Shown here: positions 1-5,909 of the stretch, piece by piece
Numbering within the stretch: the stretch's first letter is position 1
Layout: every line of letters starts with the position of its first letter
Assembly (NCBI GenBank): GCA_003523545.1
Contig: DQAM01000194.1
Coordinates: 1 to 6,190, forward strand
From: Dysgonomonas sp.
Lineage (GTDB): Bacteria; Bacteroidota; Bacteroidia; Bacteroidales; Dysgonomonadaceae
Reading direction: 5' to 3'
DNA length: 6,190 nt
Program-made: the position numbers and the translations under genes
The notes under the pieces: generated by a model
Seen by the model: the letters and a program-made list of their open reading frames with translations, nothing else
Told to the model about the DNA's origin: nothing
Database searches by the model: none

Positions 1-421
1 CTGAAGTTACTGTCCGGTTTATAGACTGGAAGAAAGACCTGTCACCGAATAAATCCAGATCGAGGCTAAAGCTATGGTCTGCACTTATTTTTTCAGGGGC
101 ACCATCAAATGCGGAGAAATCGTAATTAAGGCCTTTCAGTTCATTTTCTGCATTCTTTATTTTTTGTTCTGAATAATTCTTCCTTTTAAAAAGCCTGCTA
201 TGATATTTCATTAAAACAAGAAAAATAACGAATGATACCAGCGCGACTAATACTACTGCGGATGTATATGACCAAAACCAATATATTCCAAAAATACCCA
301 ATACGACCACTATAAGCCGGGCTGTACCCACCTGAAAAATAGTCCTTTTTAGACGAGATAATATATTAGTCTGGTAATTAATTATATTTGTATAGTATTT
401 TATTACATCATTTATGTTCAT
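1..421 (-). CDS. Membrane-anchored MutS-like protein, N-terminal part (runs off left edge)
   Basis: The reading frame is open from an ATG at 421 to the window edge, giving 140 codons; the C-terminal part is missing. Residues about 34-50 and 54-71 are two adjacent hydrophobic stretches, likely a membrane hairpin. A basic linker follows (KYHSRLFKRK, 72-81), then a region around 105-137 with FDGAPEKI and DLDLFGDRSFFQSINRT. From memory, that last block resembles the start of the MutS core/lever domain in the membrane-bound MutS-related proteins of Bacteroidetes, which carry a C-terminal MutS-type ATPase and no mismatch-recognition domain. The ATPase motifs would lie outside the window, so ATP binding cannot be checked here. 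An AGGAA ribosome binding site lies about 5 bases before the ATG, which supports this start. The gene begins 22 bp after the recO stop with no terminator between, so co-transcription with recO is likely. Its role is unknown; genuine mismatch repair is unlikely for a membrane-tethered form. Confidence 0.72.
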   Translation of the reverse strand, partial: MNINDVIKYYTNIINYQTNILSRLKRTIFQVGTARLIVVVLGIFGIYWFWSYTSAVVLVALVSFVIFLVLMKYHSRLFKRKNYSEQKIKNAENELKGLNYDFSAFDGAPEKISADHSFSLDLDLFGDRSFFQSINRTVTS

Positions 422-443
422 ATATTCCTGTTTAAATAGGTAT

Positions 444-1166
444 TTAAAATAATTCCTGTAATATATCCAATGATTTCAAATCCTGGAAATTATGTAAGTG
501 AATCCTATAATATTCTATCATACGGTCTATTATATTCCTCCGTTCCTGCCTCGAAAACTTAAAATAATGCATATTCTCATACGTTATCCTCGACAATAAA
601 GACAAAGCCTTGCTATCGGTTTTGTTTACATAGTGATTATGCAATGGCTGTCTGTCTACGAATACACCATTCAGCATATCGAAATAAGAACCATTTATAT
701 AATTTTCGAGATTTGGATAGAAACCAAGAAAACGGGTTAATTTCAGCACAAACACAAGATGAAAGTTTGCCAGGCCTTTTTCACTTTCTTCCAGAATCTG
801 GATGGAATCTTTCAGGTATTGAAAAATGATAGGATACTCATCTGTATCCTTTAACACCCTGCTAAGAAATTCAGATAAAAAAAGAGCAACTGATGTCTTG
901 ATCATATTACCCGAAATAGAATAAAGCGGGGAAATAATCTGTACTTCCCTGATTCGTTGGATATCACGGGAAGCCTGATGCTCCGTTTCCATTTCTAGTA
1001 GAGCCAAAGGCGAAAACAATGATTTTTTTATTTTCGAAGATTTGCCCTTGGATTTGGGTACCATATATGTTACCCTTCCGAACTGATCAGTATATACCGA
1101 AGCCAGTAAATACTTATCGTTGTAATTTATTGTATTGAGAACTATACCTTGGGTTTTATGATACAT
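444..1166 (-). CDS. recO: DNA repair protein RecO
   Basis: RecO is a cytoplasmic recombination mediator of the RecFOR pathway. It binds single-stranded DNA and SSB, anneals complementary strands, and with RecR helps load RecA on gapped DNA. This 240-residue protein has the usual family length. Residues 1-80 look like the N-terminal OB fold, with the family-typical opening HKTQGIVLNTINYNDKYLL, then FGRVTYMVPKSKGK and the basic SRDIQRIRE stretch. The rest is the helical C-terminal domain, including LTRFLGFYPNLENY at about 143-156. Other RecO proteins such as that of Deinococcus have a four-cysteine zinc site after this point; here there is no cysteine in the whole protein. The ATG at 1166 was chosen because a TAnnTTTG promoter element lies just upstream, leaving a short leader. 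No strong Shine-Dalgarno sequence is visible, which is common in this phylum. A MutS-like gene follows after 22 bp. Confidence 0.95.
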   Translation of the reverse strand: MYHKTQGIVLNTINYNDKYLLASVYTDQFGRVTYMVPKSKGKSSKIKKSLFSPLALLEMETEHQASRDIQRIREVQIISPLYSISGNMIKTSVALFLSEFLSRVLKDTDEYPIIFQYLKDSIQILEESEKGLANFHLVFVLKLTRFLGFYPNLENYINGSYFDMLNGVFVDRQPLHNHYVNKTDSKALSLLSRITYENMHYFKFSRQERRNIIDRMIEYYRIHLHNFQDLKSLDILQELF

Positions 1167-1186
1167 CCGTCTGAATTGTGATTATG

Positions 1187-1194
1187 CAAATTTA
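1187..1194 (-). promoter_or_regulatory. recO: Candidate recO promoter, -7 element TAAATTTG
   Basis: TAAATTTG on the minus strand matches the Bacteroidetes -7 consensus TAnnTTTG exactly. It lies 20 bp upstream of the recO ATG, which implies a very short leader. At the expected 19-bp spacing upstream, the -33 position holds TTTT instead of TTTG. That T-run is the tail of the terminator ending the preceding lipoprotein transcript. The match is short and could occur by chance in AT-rich DNA, but its place between a terminator and a start codon makes it credible. Confidence 0.5.
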
Positions 1195-1211
1195 CATCTT
1201 TTACCAGACGT

Positions 1212-1244
1212 AAAAAAGCCCGGATGTAAATACAACCGGACTTT
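1212..1244 (-). terminator. Intrinsic terminator after the OmpA-type lipoprotein gene
   Basis: On the minus strand a 9-bp stem AAAGTCCGG/CCGGGCTTT (1236-1244 with 1215-1223, one G-U wobble, 12-base loop) is followed directly by a run of six T (1217-1212, overlapping the stem end). This is a classical Rho-independent terminator, 25 bp after the lipoprotein stop codon. The wobble pairs only in minus-strand RNA; on the plus strand it would be an A-C mismatch, which supports the assigned direction. Confidence 0.88.
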
Positions 1245-1268
1245 AATATCTTTTATCTGTTATCTATC

Positions 1269-1943
1269 TTATTGAGCTTGCTGTTGCGCTTCCTGAATCA
1301 TTTTTTCATTAGGAAGGATAAATACTTCTACCCTGCGGTTTTGAGCACGGCCGGCAACAGAAGTGTTGTCAGCAACAGGCTGGGTAGAACCCATTCCTAC
1401 AGATGTCATACGTACTCCGCCAACACCCGATTGCAATAAATAGTTGTAAACTGCCTGAGCACGTTTTTCCGAAAGCGGATTATTGATGGCATCACTACCA
1501 GTGCTGTCTGTATGGCCGATAATCTGAATATCTGTATCAGGGTTGTTTTTCAGTGAACTAGCAAACTGAGAAAGCGAAGCCTGAGACGCTGTATTCAATG
1601 TACTTGAATTAGTTGCGAATAAGATTCCGGATTCGAAAGTTACCTTCAATGCTTGTCCGTCGTTTATAGATTCTACCTGAGCATCGTTAATCTGCTCGAG
1701 TTCTTTCTTTTGCTTATCCATTTTGTTACCGATAATTGCACCGGCTCCTCCACCGACTACAGCACCGATACCTGCTCCCCATGCAGCACCTTTACCGCCG
1801 CCTATGATCGCACCGATACCTGCACCCAGAGCACCACCTGCTCCTGCACCAATACCGGTTCCTTTAGCTGTATTGCTGGCACCGCAGCTTGATAATAATA
1901 AAACCGCACTAAGTACGATTGCTAAAAATGATAGATTCTTCAT
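1269..1943 (-). CDS. Glycine-zipper and OmpA-domain outer membrane lipoprotein
   Basis: This 224-residue protein begins with a lipoprotein signal peptide: basic start, hydrophobic core, lipobox LSSC with Cys20 as the predicted lipidated residue. Residues 28-73 are a glycine/alanine-rich glycine zipper with many GxxxG-like spacings, which can insert in or span a membrane. A short charged segment (KMDKQKKELEQ, 74-84) leads to a C-terminal OmpA-like domain at about 98-210. That domain carries GHTDSTG (Asp146) and SEKRAQAV (Arg161). By alignment these correspond to E. coli OmpA Asp271 and Arg286, which hold the diaminopimelate of peptidoglycan; NRRVEV (202-207) closes the domain. The layout matches E. 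coli YiaD. The inferred role is tethering the outer membrane to the cell wall. The tail (EKMIQEAQQQAQ) is Gln-rich and polar. The gene starts 60 bp after the acidic-protein gene and is closed by a terminator, so it probably has its own abundant transcript. The ATG at 1943 puts the signal peptide exactly at the N-terminus. Confidence 0.92.
   Translation of the reverse strand: MKNLSFLAIVLSAVLLLSSCGASNTAKGTGIGAGAGGALGAGIGAIIGGGKGAAWGAGIGAVVGGGAGAIIGNKMDKQKKELEQINDAQVESINDGQALKVTFESGILFATNSSTLNTASQASLSQFASSLKNNPDTDIQIIGHTDSTGSDAINNPLSEKRAQAVYNYLLQSGVGGVRMTSVGMGSTQPVADNTSVAGRAQNRRVEVFILPNEKMIQEAQQQAQ
1731..1826 (-). repeat. 16-residue tandem duplication within the glycine zipper
   Basis: Residues 40-55 (GAGIGAIIGGGKGAAW) and 56-71 (GAGIGAVVGGGAGAII) of the lipoprotein align without gaps, with 11 of 16 identities and two I-to-V changes. 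The two 48-bp units agree at about 29 of 48 bases, best over the GAGIGA codons. The duplication is therefore old at DNA level but held at protein level. Each unit would give one glycine-zipper helix, so two packed helices are plausible. Confidence 0.65.
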
Positions 1944-2003
1944 GTCAAAATAATTTTAGTTCTCTAATCTTTTTTGTTGTTATTATTTTTTGTTGATTTT
2001 TCC

Positions 2004-2336
2004 TTATTCAAAGATATCCAATGATTCACAGTAAGCTAATTCCCCCTGTATAATAAATGTAATTTCTTCCGAAGAAAATTCTTTCAATTTATCTTTTTGG
2101 GTGTTTTTAAGCACAAACTCGATCAGTTCATCTTCATCTATGTCTATAAGCACATCGTCCGAAGTACTGTTTTCATCCAGAAATCCCTTGTCTTCATAAA
2201 ATTCGTAAATTATGTCTATCACATAATTTATTTCATCATCAGTAAATTTACCTTTCATTTCCTGCGGTAGAAAATTCTGAATGAATTTTACTGCATCATC
2301 TTCGTCATATCCTATCGGATCTAAATTTGTGCTCAT
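2004..2336 (-). CDS. Conserved-looking acidic hypothetical protein with internal duplication
   Basis: I do not recognise a named family. The 110-residue protein is extremely acidic: 31 Asp/Glu against 8 Lys, with no Arg or His, for a net charge near -23. No signal peptide or membrane segment is visible, so it should be cytoplasmic. It appears to contain two copies of one unit, offset by exactly 56 residues. Residues 8-49 align without gaps to 64-105, matching at I8/I64, D11-E12-D13/D67-E68-D69, F18/F74, F31/F87, E35-I36/E91-I92, I40/I96 and E48/E104, with about nine further conservative pairs. Each unit looks like an acidic helix, a Lys-containing turn, then a second amphipathic helix beginning F-T/S-x-D/E-E-I. 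The gene starts 103 bp after topA and ends 60 bp before the lipoprotein gene. It is probably read through from topA, since I found no clear promoter in front. The ATG at 2336 is the only good start; no strong Shine-Dalgarno sequence is visible. Confidence 0.85.
   Translation of the reverse strand: MSTNLDPIGYDEDDAVKFIQNFLPQEMKGKFTDDEINYVIDIIYEFYEDKGFLDENSTSDDVLIDIDEDELIEFVLKNTQKDKLKEFSSEEITFIIQGELAYCESLDIFE
2009..2016 (-). promoter_or_regulatory. Candidate promoter of the OmpA-type lipoprotein gene, -7 element TATCTTTG
   Basis: TATCTTTG on the minus strand is an exact match to TAnnTTTG, and TTAG (3 of 4 to the -33 TTTG) lies 19 bp upstream at 2036-2039. Both sit inside the last codons of the acidic-protein gene. 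The predicted leader of roughly 60 bases is A-rich with no terminator or stem. The element is inferred only from sequence match and spacing; chance occurrence in an AT-rich genome cannot be excluded. Confidence 0.42.
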
Positions 2337-2399
2337 TTATGTTTATTTTATTCAGTTATAATAACATCTCGATTATAAAGTATGTTCATTCAAGAACTT

Positions 2400-2425
2400 T
2401 TTATTTGACTTTAAAGTTAAATAAA
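2400..2425. repeat. 26-bp near-perfect AT-rich palindrome between topA and the acidic-protein gene
   Basis: The arms TTTATTTGACTTT (2400-2412) and AAAGTTAAATAAA (2413-2425) are inverted copies with one mismatch (2407 against 2418) and no spacer. It lies 15 bp downstream of the topA stop codon. On the minus strand, in the direction of transcription, no T-run follows, so it is not a classical terminator. It could be an operator for a dimeric regulator or a weak hairpin protecting the topA mRNA end. AT-rich sequence raises the chance of a fortuitous palindrome, but 12 of 13 paired positions is notable. Confidence 0.5.
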
Positions 2426-2439
2426 GGTTTAAAATTAAC

Positions 2440-4836
2440 TTAATTTTCAGTAGTTTTTTTTGTTGATTTACTGGCTGTTCCTTTTGTTCCCTTCTTTGCA
2501 GAGGCTTTAGCTGGCTTCTTTTTTTTATCAGAAGCATCCCCAGTCTTGCTTACAATTTCCATCGCCTGTTCGTAAGTTAAAGAGGCAGCATCCGTCGTCT
2601 TCGGAATTTTGTAATTAGCTTTCTGATAAGCAATATAAGGCCCGAAACGGCCGTTCAGAATCTGTAATTCAGGGTCATTATCAAAAATCTTTATAACCTT
2701 TTCCCTGTCCTTTTTGCGTTTGTCCTCAATAAGTAAAATCGCTTCTTCTTCATTTACTGTATACGGGTCTGTTCCTTTAGGCAAAGAAACAAATTTATTG
2801 TCATGGCGCACATAAGGCCCGAAACGGCCTATGGCAACCTGTATGCTTTTACCTTCATATTCACCTACAAGGCGTGGTAATTCGAATAATTTGAGTGCTT
2901 CTTCCAAAGTAATACTACCCATGGATTGATCTTTTTGCAAAGATGCAAATTCGGGTTTCTCTTCGTCCTCGGTTGCCCCTTTTTGTACCATCGGGCCGAA
3001 ACGGCCTATCTTAACAGATATCTGCCTGCCGGATTTCGGATCTATTCCCAATATACGTTCTCCAACTTTATGATCGGTATGCTCACTAAGAGCCTTATCT
3101 ACTTCAGGTTGAAATTGCTTATAGAATTTATCGATCAGATCAGTCCAAACCTGCTCTCCTTCGGCCACATTGTCGAATTCTTTTTCTACATTGGCCGTAA
3201 AATTATAGTCCAAAATACCGGGAAATGCTCCTGTAAGATACTCATTGACTACAATTCCTATATCGGTAGGTTTCAGTTTATTCTTATCAGCGCCCGTTAT
3301 TTCAGTTTTTACCGAATCTTTGATATTGCCGTTTTTCAACGAAAGCACATTATATTCACGTTTTACACCTTCGATATTTGTTTTTTCTACATATTCACGA
3401 TTCTGAATAGTAGATATAGTCGGTGCATAAGTAGAAGGACGTCCGATACCCAGTTCTTCTAGTTTACGTACTAGCGATGCTTCCGTATATCTTGGAGGGC
3501 GTTGAGTAAAGCGCTCTGTAGCTGAAGCTTCTTTTAAGTCGAGCTTTTCGTTCTTTTTCAAAGGAGGAAGTAATGTAGTCTCGTCCGCATCCACCGGCTC
3601 GTCATCCGTATCTTCCAGATAAACATGGAGAAAACCATCGAACTTGATTACCTCTCCTGTTGAAACAAATTTCAGGTCGCTGTGCTGAGGTATTTCTACT
3701 GTGACAGTCGTCCTTTCCAATTCCGCATCGGCCATTTGCGAAGCGATTGTACGTTTCCAAATAAGCTCGTATAACTTCTGTTCCTGTGCCGTTCCGGACA
3801 CAGTATGCTCGTTCATATAAGTCGGACGTATCGCCTCGTGCGCTTCCTGTGCACCTTTCGATTTAGTCGAGAACTGACGTGTTTTAACATACTCTTTTCC
3901 GTATGCCCTTTCAATTTCCGATTTGGAAGTATTGATCGCCAATCCCGATAAATTTACGGAATCGGTACGCATGTAGGTTATCCTTCCGGCTTCATACAAT
4001 TTTTGCGCAATAGCCATTGTCTGACCCACCGAAAAACCCAGCTTACGGGAAGCTTCCTGCTGTAATGTTGAAGTCGTAAAAGGAGCTGCAGGCGATTTTT
4101 TTACAGGTTTAGTTATTATATCACTGATTGAATATGAAGGTATGCTTTTCAGAAGATTTAGCAATTCATACGCTTCTTCTTTTGTCTTCAACCTTTTATT
4201 CAACTCCGCAGTTATCTCGGAAACAGTACCGTTTTCATTTTTTGAAAATACTGCCTGAACCCTGTATGCCGCTTCGCTCTTGAAATTATCGATTTCTTTT
4301 TCTCTTTCTACGATCAATCTGACCGCAACAGACTGAACCCGCCCTGCTGATAAAGCAGGCTTTACTTTTCTCCAGAGTACCGGAGATAATTCAAAACCTA
4401 CTATACGGTCCAACACCCTGCGTGCCTGCTGGGCATCGACCAGGTTTATATCTATATCACGTGGATTCTCGATCGCATTAATGATAGCATTCTTGGTAAT
4501 TTCATGAAATGCTATCCGCCGGGTAGTCTTATTTTTAAGACCTAATGTTTCGAACAGATGCCAGGAAATAGCTTCTCCTTCACGGTCTTCATCGGAAGCG
4601 AGCCATACAACATCTGCGTTTTTTACGGCTGATTTGAGTTCGGTAACTACCTTTTTCTTGTCAGCTGGAACCTCATACAGAGGTTTATAGTTATTTGCCA
4701 TGTCGATACCCAGGTCTTTCTTTTTAAGGTCCCTGATGTGTCCATAACTGGACATCACCTTAAAATCTTTCCCTAAGAATTTTTCTATCGTTTTTGCTTT
4801 GGCCGGAGATTCGACAATGACTAAGTTCTTCTGCAT
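2440..4836 (-). CDS. topA: DNA topoisomerase I (type IA)
   Basis: TopA relaxes negatively supercoiled DNA by cutting one strand through a 5'-phosphotyrosine link and passing the other. With the ATG at 4836 it is 798 residues long. The N-terminal Toprim domain shows VESPAKAKTIEKF with Glu9 and the metal-binding acidic motif DEDREGE at 82-88. The core carries LDRIVGFELSP (142-152) and SAGRVQSVAVRLIVERE (163-179). The catalytic tyrosine is Tyr288 in GRITYMRTDS, and the conserved GIGRPSTYA follows near 465-470. The C-terminus has no four-cysteine zinc fingers. Instead there are three Toprim-C-type repeats marked GRFGP (about 611-615, 670-674, 729-733), then a Lys-rich disordered tail from about 770. 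The whole protein lacks cysteine. A longer frame opens at a TTG at 4869, but that TTG is part of the promoter -7 element, whereas the ATG at 4836 has an AAAGG site 12 bases upstream and gives the family-typical MQKNLVIVESPAK start. Confidence 0.98.
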   Translation of the reverse strand: MQKNLVIVESPAKAKTIEKFLGKDFKVMSSYGHIRDLKKKDLGIDMANNYKPLYEVPADKKKVVTELKSAVKNADVVWLASDEDREGEAISWHLFETLGLKNKTTRRIAFHEITKNAIINAIENPRDIDINLVDAQQARRVLDRIVGFELSPVLWRKVKPALSAGRVQSVAVRLIVEREKEIDNFKSEAAYRVQAVFSKNENGTVSEITAELNKRLKTKEEAYELLNLLKSIPSYSISDIITKPVKKSPAAPFTTSTLQQEASRKLGFSVGQTMAIAQKLYEAGRITYMRTDSVNLSGLAINTSKSEIERAYGKEYVKTRQFSTKSKGAQEAHEAIRPTYMNEHTVSGTAQEQKLYELIWKRTIASQMADAELERTTVTVEIPQHSDLKFVSTGEVIKFDGFLHVYLEDTDDEPVDADETTLLPPLKKNEKLDLKEASATERFTQRPPRYTEASLVRKLEELGIGRPSTYAPTISTIQNREYVEKTNIEGVKREYNVLSLKNGNIKDSVKTEITGADKNKLKPTDIGIVVNEYLTGAFPGILDYNFTANVEKEFDNVAEGEQVWTDLIDKFYKQFQPEVDKALSEHTDHKVGERILGIDPKSGRQISVKIGRFGPMVQKGATEDEEKPEFASLQKDQSMGSITLEEALKLFELPRLVGEYEGKSIQVAIGRFGPYVRHDNKFVSLPKGTDPYTVNEEEAILLIEDKRKKDREKVIKIFDNDPELQILNGRFGPYIAYQKANYKIPKTTDAASLTYEQAMEIVSKTGDASDKKKKPAKASAKKGTKGTASKSTKKTTEN

Positions 4837-4848
4837 TTTTTTAATTTT

Positions 4849-4853
4849 CCTTT
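4849..4853 (-). promoter_or_regulatory. topA: topA ribosome binding site AAAGG deciding the start
   Basis: AAAGGA lies upstream of the ATG at 4836 with 12 bases between the GG and the start codon, filled by an A-rich spacer. The spacing is slightly long, but the site serves only this ATG. It supports the 798-residue form over the TTG-initiated reading 33 bases further upstream. Confidence 0.6.
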
Positions 4854-4866
4854 CGATATTAAACCG

Positions 4867-4874
4867 CAAAATTA
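4867..4874 (-). promoter_or_regulatory. topA: Candidate topA promoter, -7 element TAATTTTG
   Basis: TAATTTTG on the minus strand matches TAnnTTTG exactly and lies 30 bp upstream of the topA ATG, leaving a leader of about 20-25 bases that includes the AAAGG site. No good TTTG is present 19 bp upstream (the position reads CAGT, and a TTTA lies 16 bp upstream), so the -33 element is weak. It sits between the glycosyltransferase terminator and topA, as expected for an independent topA transcript. Confidence 0.58.
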
Positions 4875-4933
4875 ATAAAATTGTTTTTAATAAACTGATT
4901 TTATTTTATTGGCTGATAAATATTATTTTTTTA

Positions 4934-4966
4934 TAAAAAAAGAACTACCCGATTAAAGTAGTTCTT
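4934..4966 (-). terminator. Intrinsic terminator overlapping the end of the glycosyltransferase gene
   Basis: On the minus strand, AAGAACTAC (4966-4958) pairs perfectly with GTAGTTCTT (4948-4940), a 9-bp stem with a 9-base loop. It runs into seven T (4941-4935, overlapping the stem end). The left arm encodes the last sense codons of the glycosyltransferase, and its TAA stop lies in the loop. This ends the DUF4199/glycosyltransferase transcript and isolates topA from it. Confidence 0.92.
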
Positions 4967-5906
4967 CTTCAATTTTATAGTTGTTTCTTTCCGTTGAATT
5001 TCTCGATATTAGCTCACCGATAAACCCGGCTAAAAATAACTGTGTCCCGAGTATCATGGTCGTAAGCGCTATATAAAAATAGGGGGAATCGGTCACTAAC
5101 CTGTAATAAAGGCCGTTCATCATAGCATACATCTTAGATGCGCCTATCCAGATAATAGCCAAAAATCCAAGCAGAAACATGATACTGCCTAACAATCCGA
5201 AAAAATGCATCGGCTTTTTCCCAAATCTGGATAAAAACCAGAGTGTAAGCAAATCCAGATATCCGTTGAAGAACCTGCTAATCCCCATGTATTTACTTTG
5301 TCCGTGTTTTCGCGGCCTGTGATGAACCACCTTCTCTCCTATCCTATTGAATCCTGCTATTTTAGCCAGATAAGGAATATACCGGTGCATATCGTTATAT
5401 ATTTCTATATTTTTGACAACATCTTTACGATATGCCTTTATACCGCTGTTAAAATCGTGAAGCTTCACTCCCGACACTTTTCGGGCGGTAGCATTAAACA
5501 ATTTAGTCGGTAATGTTTTACTAATAGGGTCATATCTTTTCTTCTTCCATCCCGATACCAAATCGTATTTCTCTTTGGTAATCATGTCATACAATGCCGG
5601 GATTTCGTCAGGACTATCCTGCAAATCAGCATCCAGTGTGATTACAACATTCCCCTTTACCACCCGGAACGCACAATGCAAAGCAGGTGATTTACCATAA
5701 TTGCGGCGGAATTTTATGCCTTTTATTTTGTCAGACTTTTCTCTCAATCGGGTTATAATTTCCCACGAACGATCTGTACTTCCATCATCTACAAATACTA
5801 TTTCGTACGAGTATCCGTTATCATCCATTACTTTTTCAATCCAGGCAGTCAGTTCCTGCAAAGATTCTTCTTCATTATATAATGGTATTACTACTGATAT
5901 ATCCAT
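4953..5906 (-). CDS. GtrB/DPM1-like family 2 glycosyltransferase with two C-terminal membrane segments
   Basis: The 317-residue protein has a GT-A catalytic domain at its N-terminus: SVVIPLYNEEESL (4-16), the nucleotide-sugar motif DDGSTD (40-45), the metal-binding DxD as D92-A-D94 followed by LQDSP, and KHGQSKYMG (200-208) typical of the polyprenyl-phosphate sugar transferases. Two hydrophobic segments follow at about 235-254 and 277-300, then a short charged tail. This is the GtrB/ArnC/DPM1-type layout. Such enzymes move a sugar from a nucleotide donor to polyprenyl phosphate on the cytoplasmic face of the inner membrane, making a lipid-linked donor for envelope glycans. The exact sugar cannot be told from sequence. 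The ATG at 5906 lies 3 bp after the stop of the upstream DUF4199-type gene with no clear Shine-Dalgarno sequence, so translational coupling is likely. The stop codon lies in the loop of the operon's terminator. Confidence 0.93.
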   Translation of the reverse strand: MDISVVIPLYNEEESLQELTAWIEKVMDDNGYSYEIVFVDDGSTDRSWEIITRLREKSDKIKGIKFRRNYGKSPALHCAFRVVKGNVVITLDADLQDSPDEIPALYDMITKEKYDLVSGWKKKRYDPISKTLPTKLFNATARKVSGVKLHDFNSGIKAYRKDVVKNIEIYNDMHRYIPYLAKIAGFNRIGEKVVHHRPRKHGQSKYMGISRFFNGYLDLLTLWFLSRFGKKPMHFFGLLGSIMFLLGFLAIIWIGASKMYAMMNGLYYRLVTDSPYFYIALTTMILGTQLFLAGFIGELISRNSTERNNYKIEEELL

Positions 5907-5909
5907 AGA

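Noticed and set aside
1653..1953. Two plus-strand open frames opposite the lipoprotein gene
   Set aside because: They are antisense to the Gly/Ala-rich zipper codons and read as Pro/Ala- or Thr/Cys-rich sequence with no domain, start signal or neighbour support.
2357..2367. GTTATAATAAC short palindrome before the acidic-protein gene
   Set aside because: Five-base arms in AT-rich sequence carry too little information to call a site.
2926..3462. A 178-codon plus-strand open frame inside topA
   Set aside because: It is Phe/Tyr/Ile-rich antisense sequence with no recognisable motif, while the minus strand encodes well-conserved TopA.
4837..4869. An 11-residue N-terminal extension of TopA from TTG
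   Set aside because: The TTG coincides with the candidate -7 element and the extension is absent from the family-typical N-terminus.
4874..4905. 8-bp inverted repeat AATAAAAT/ATTTTATT in front of topA as an operator
   Set aside because: It consists only of A and T with a 16-base spacer in very AT-rich DNA, so it is expected by chance.
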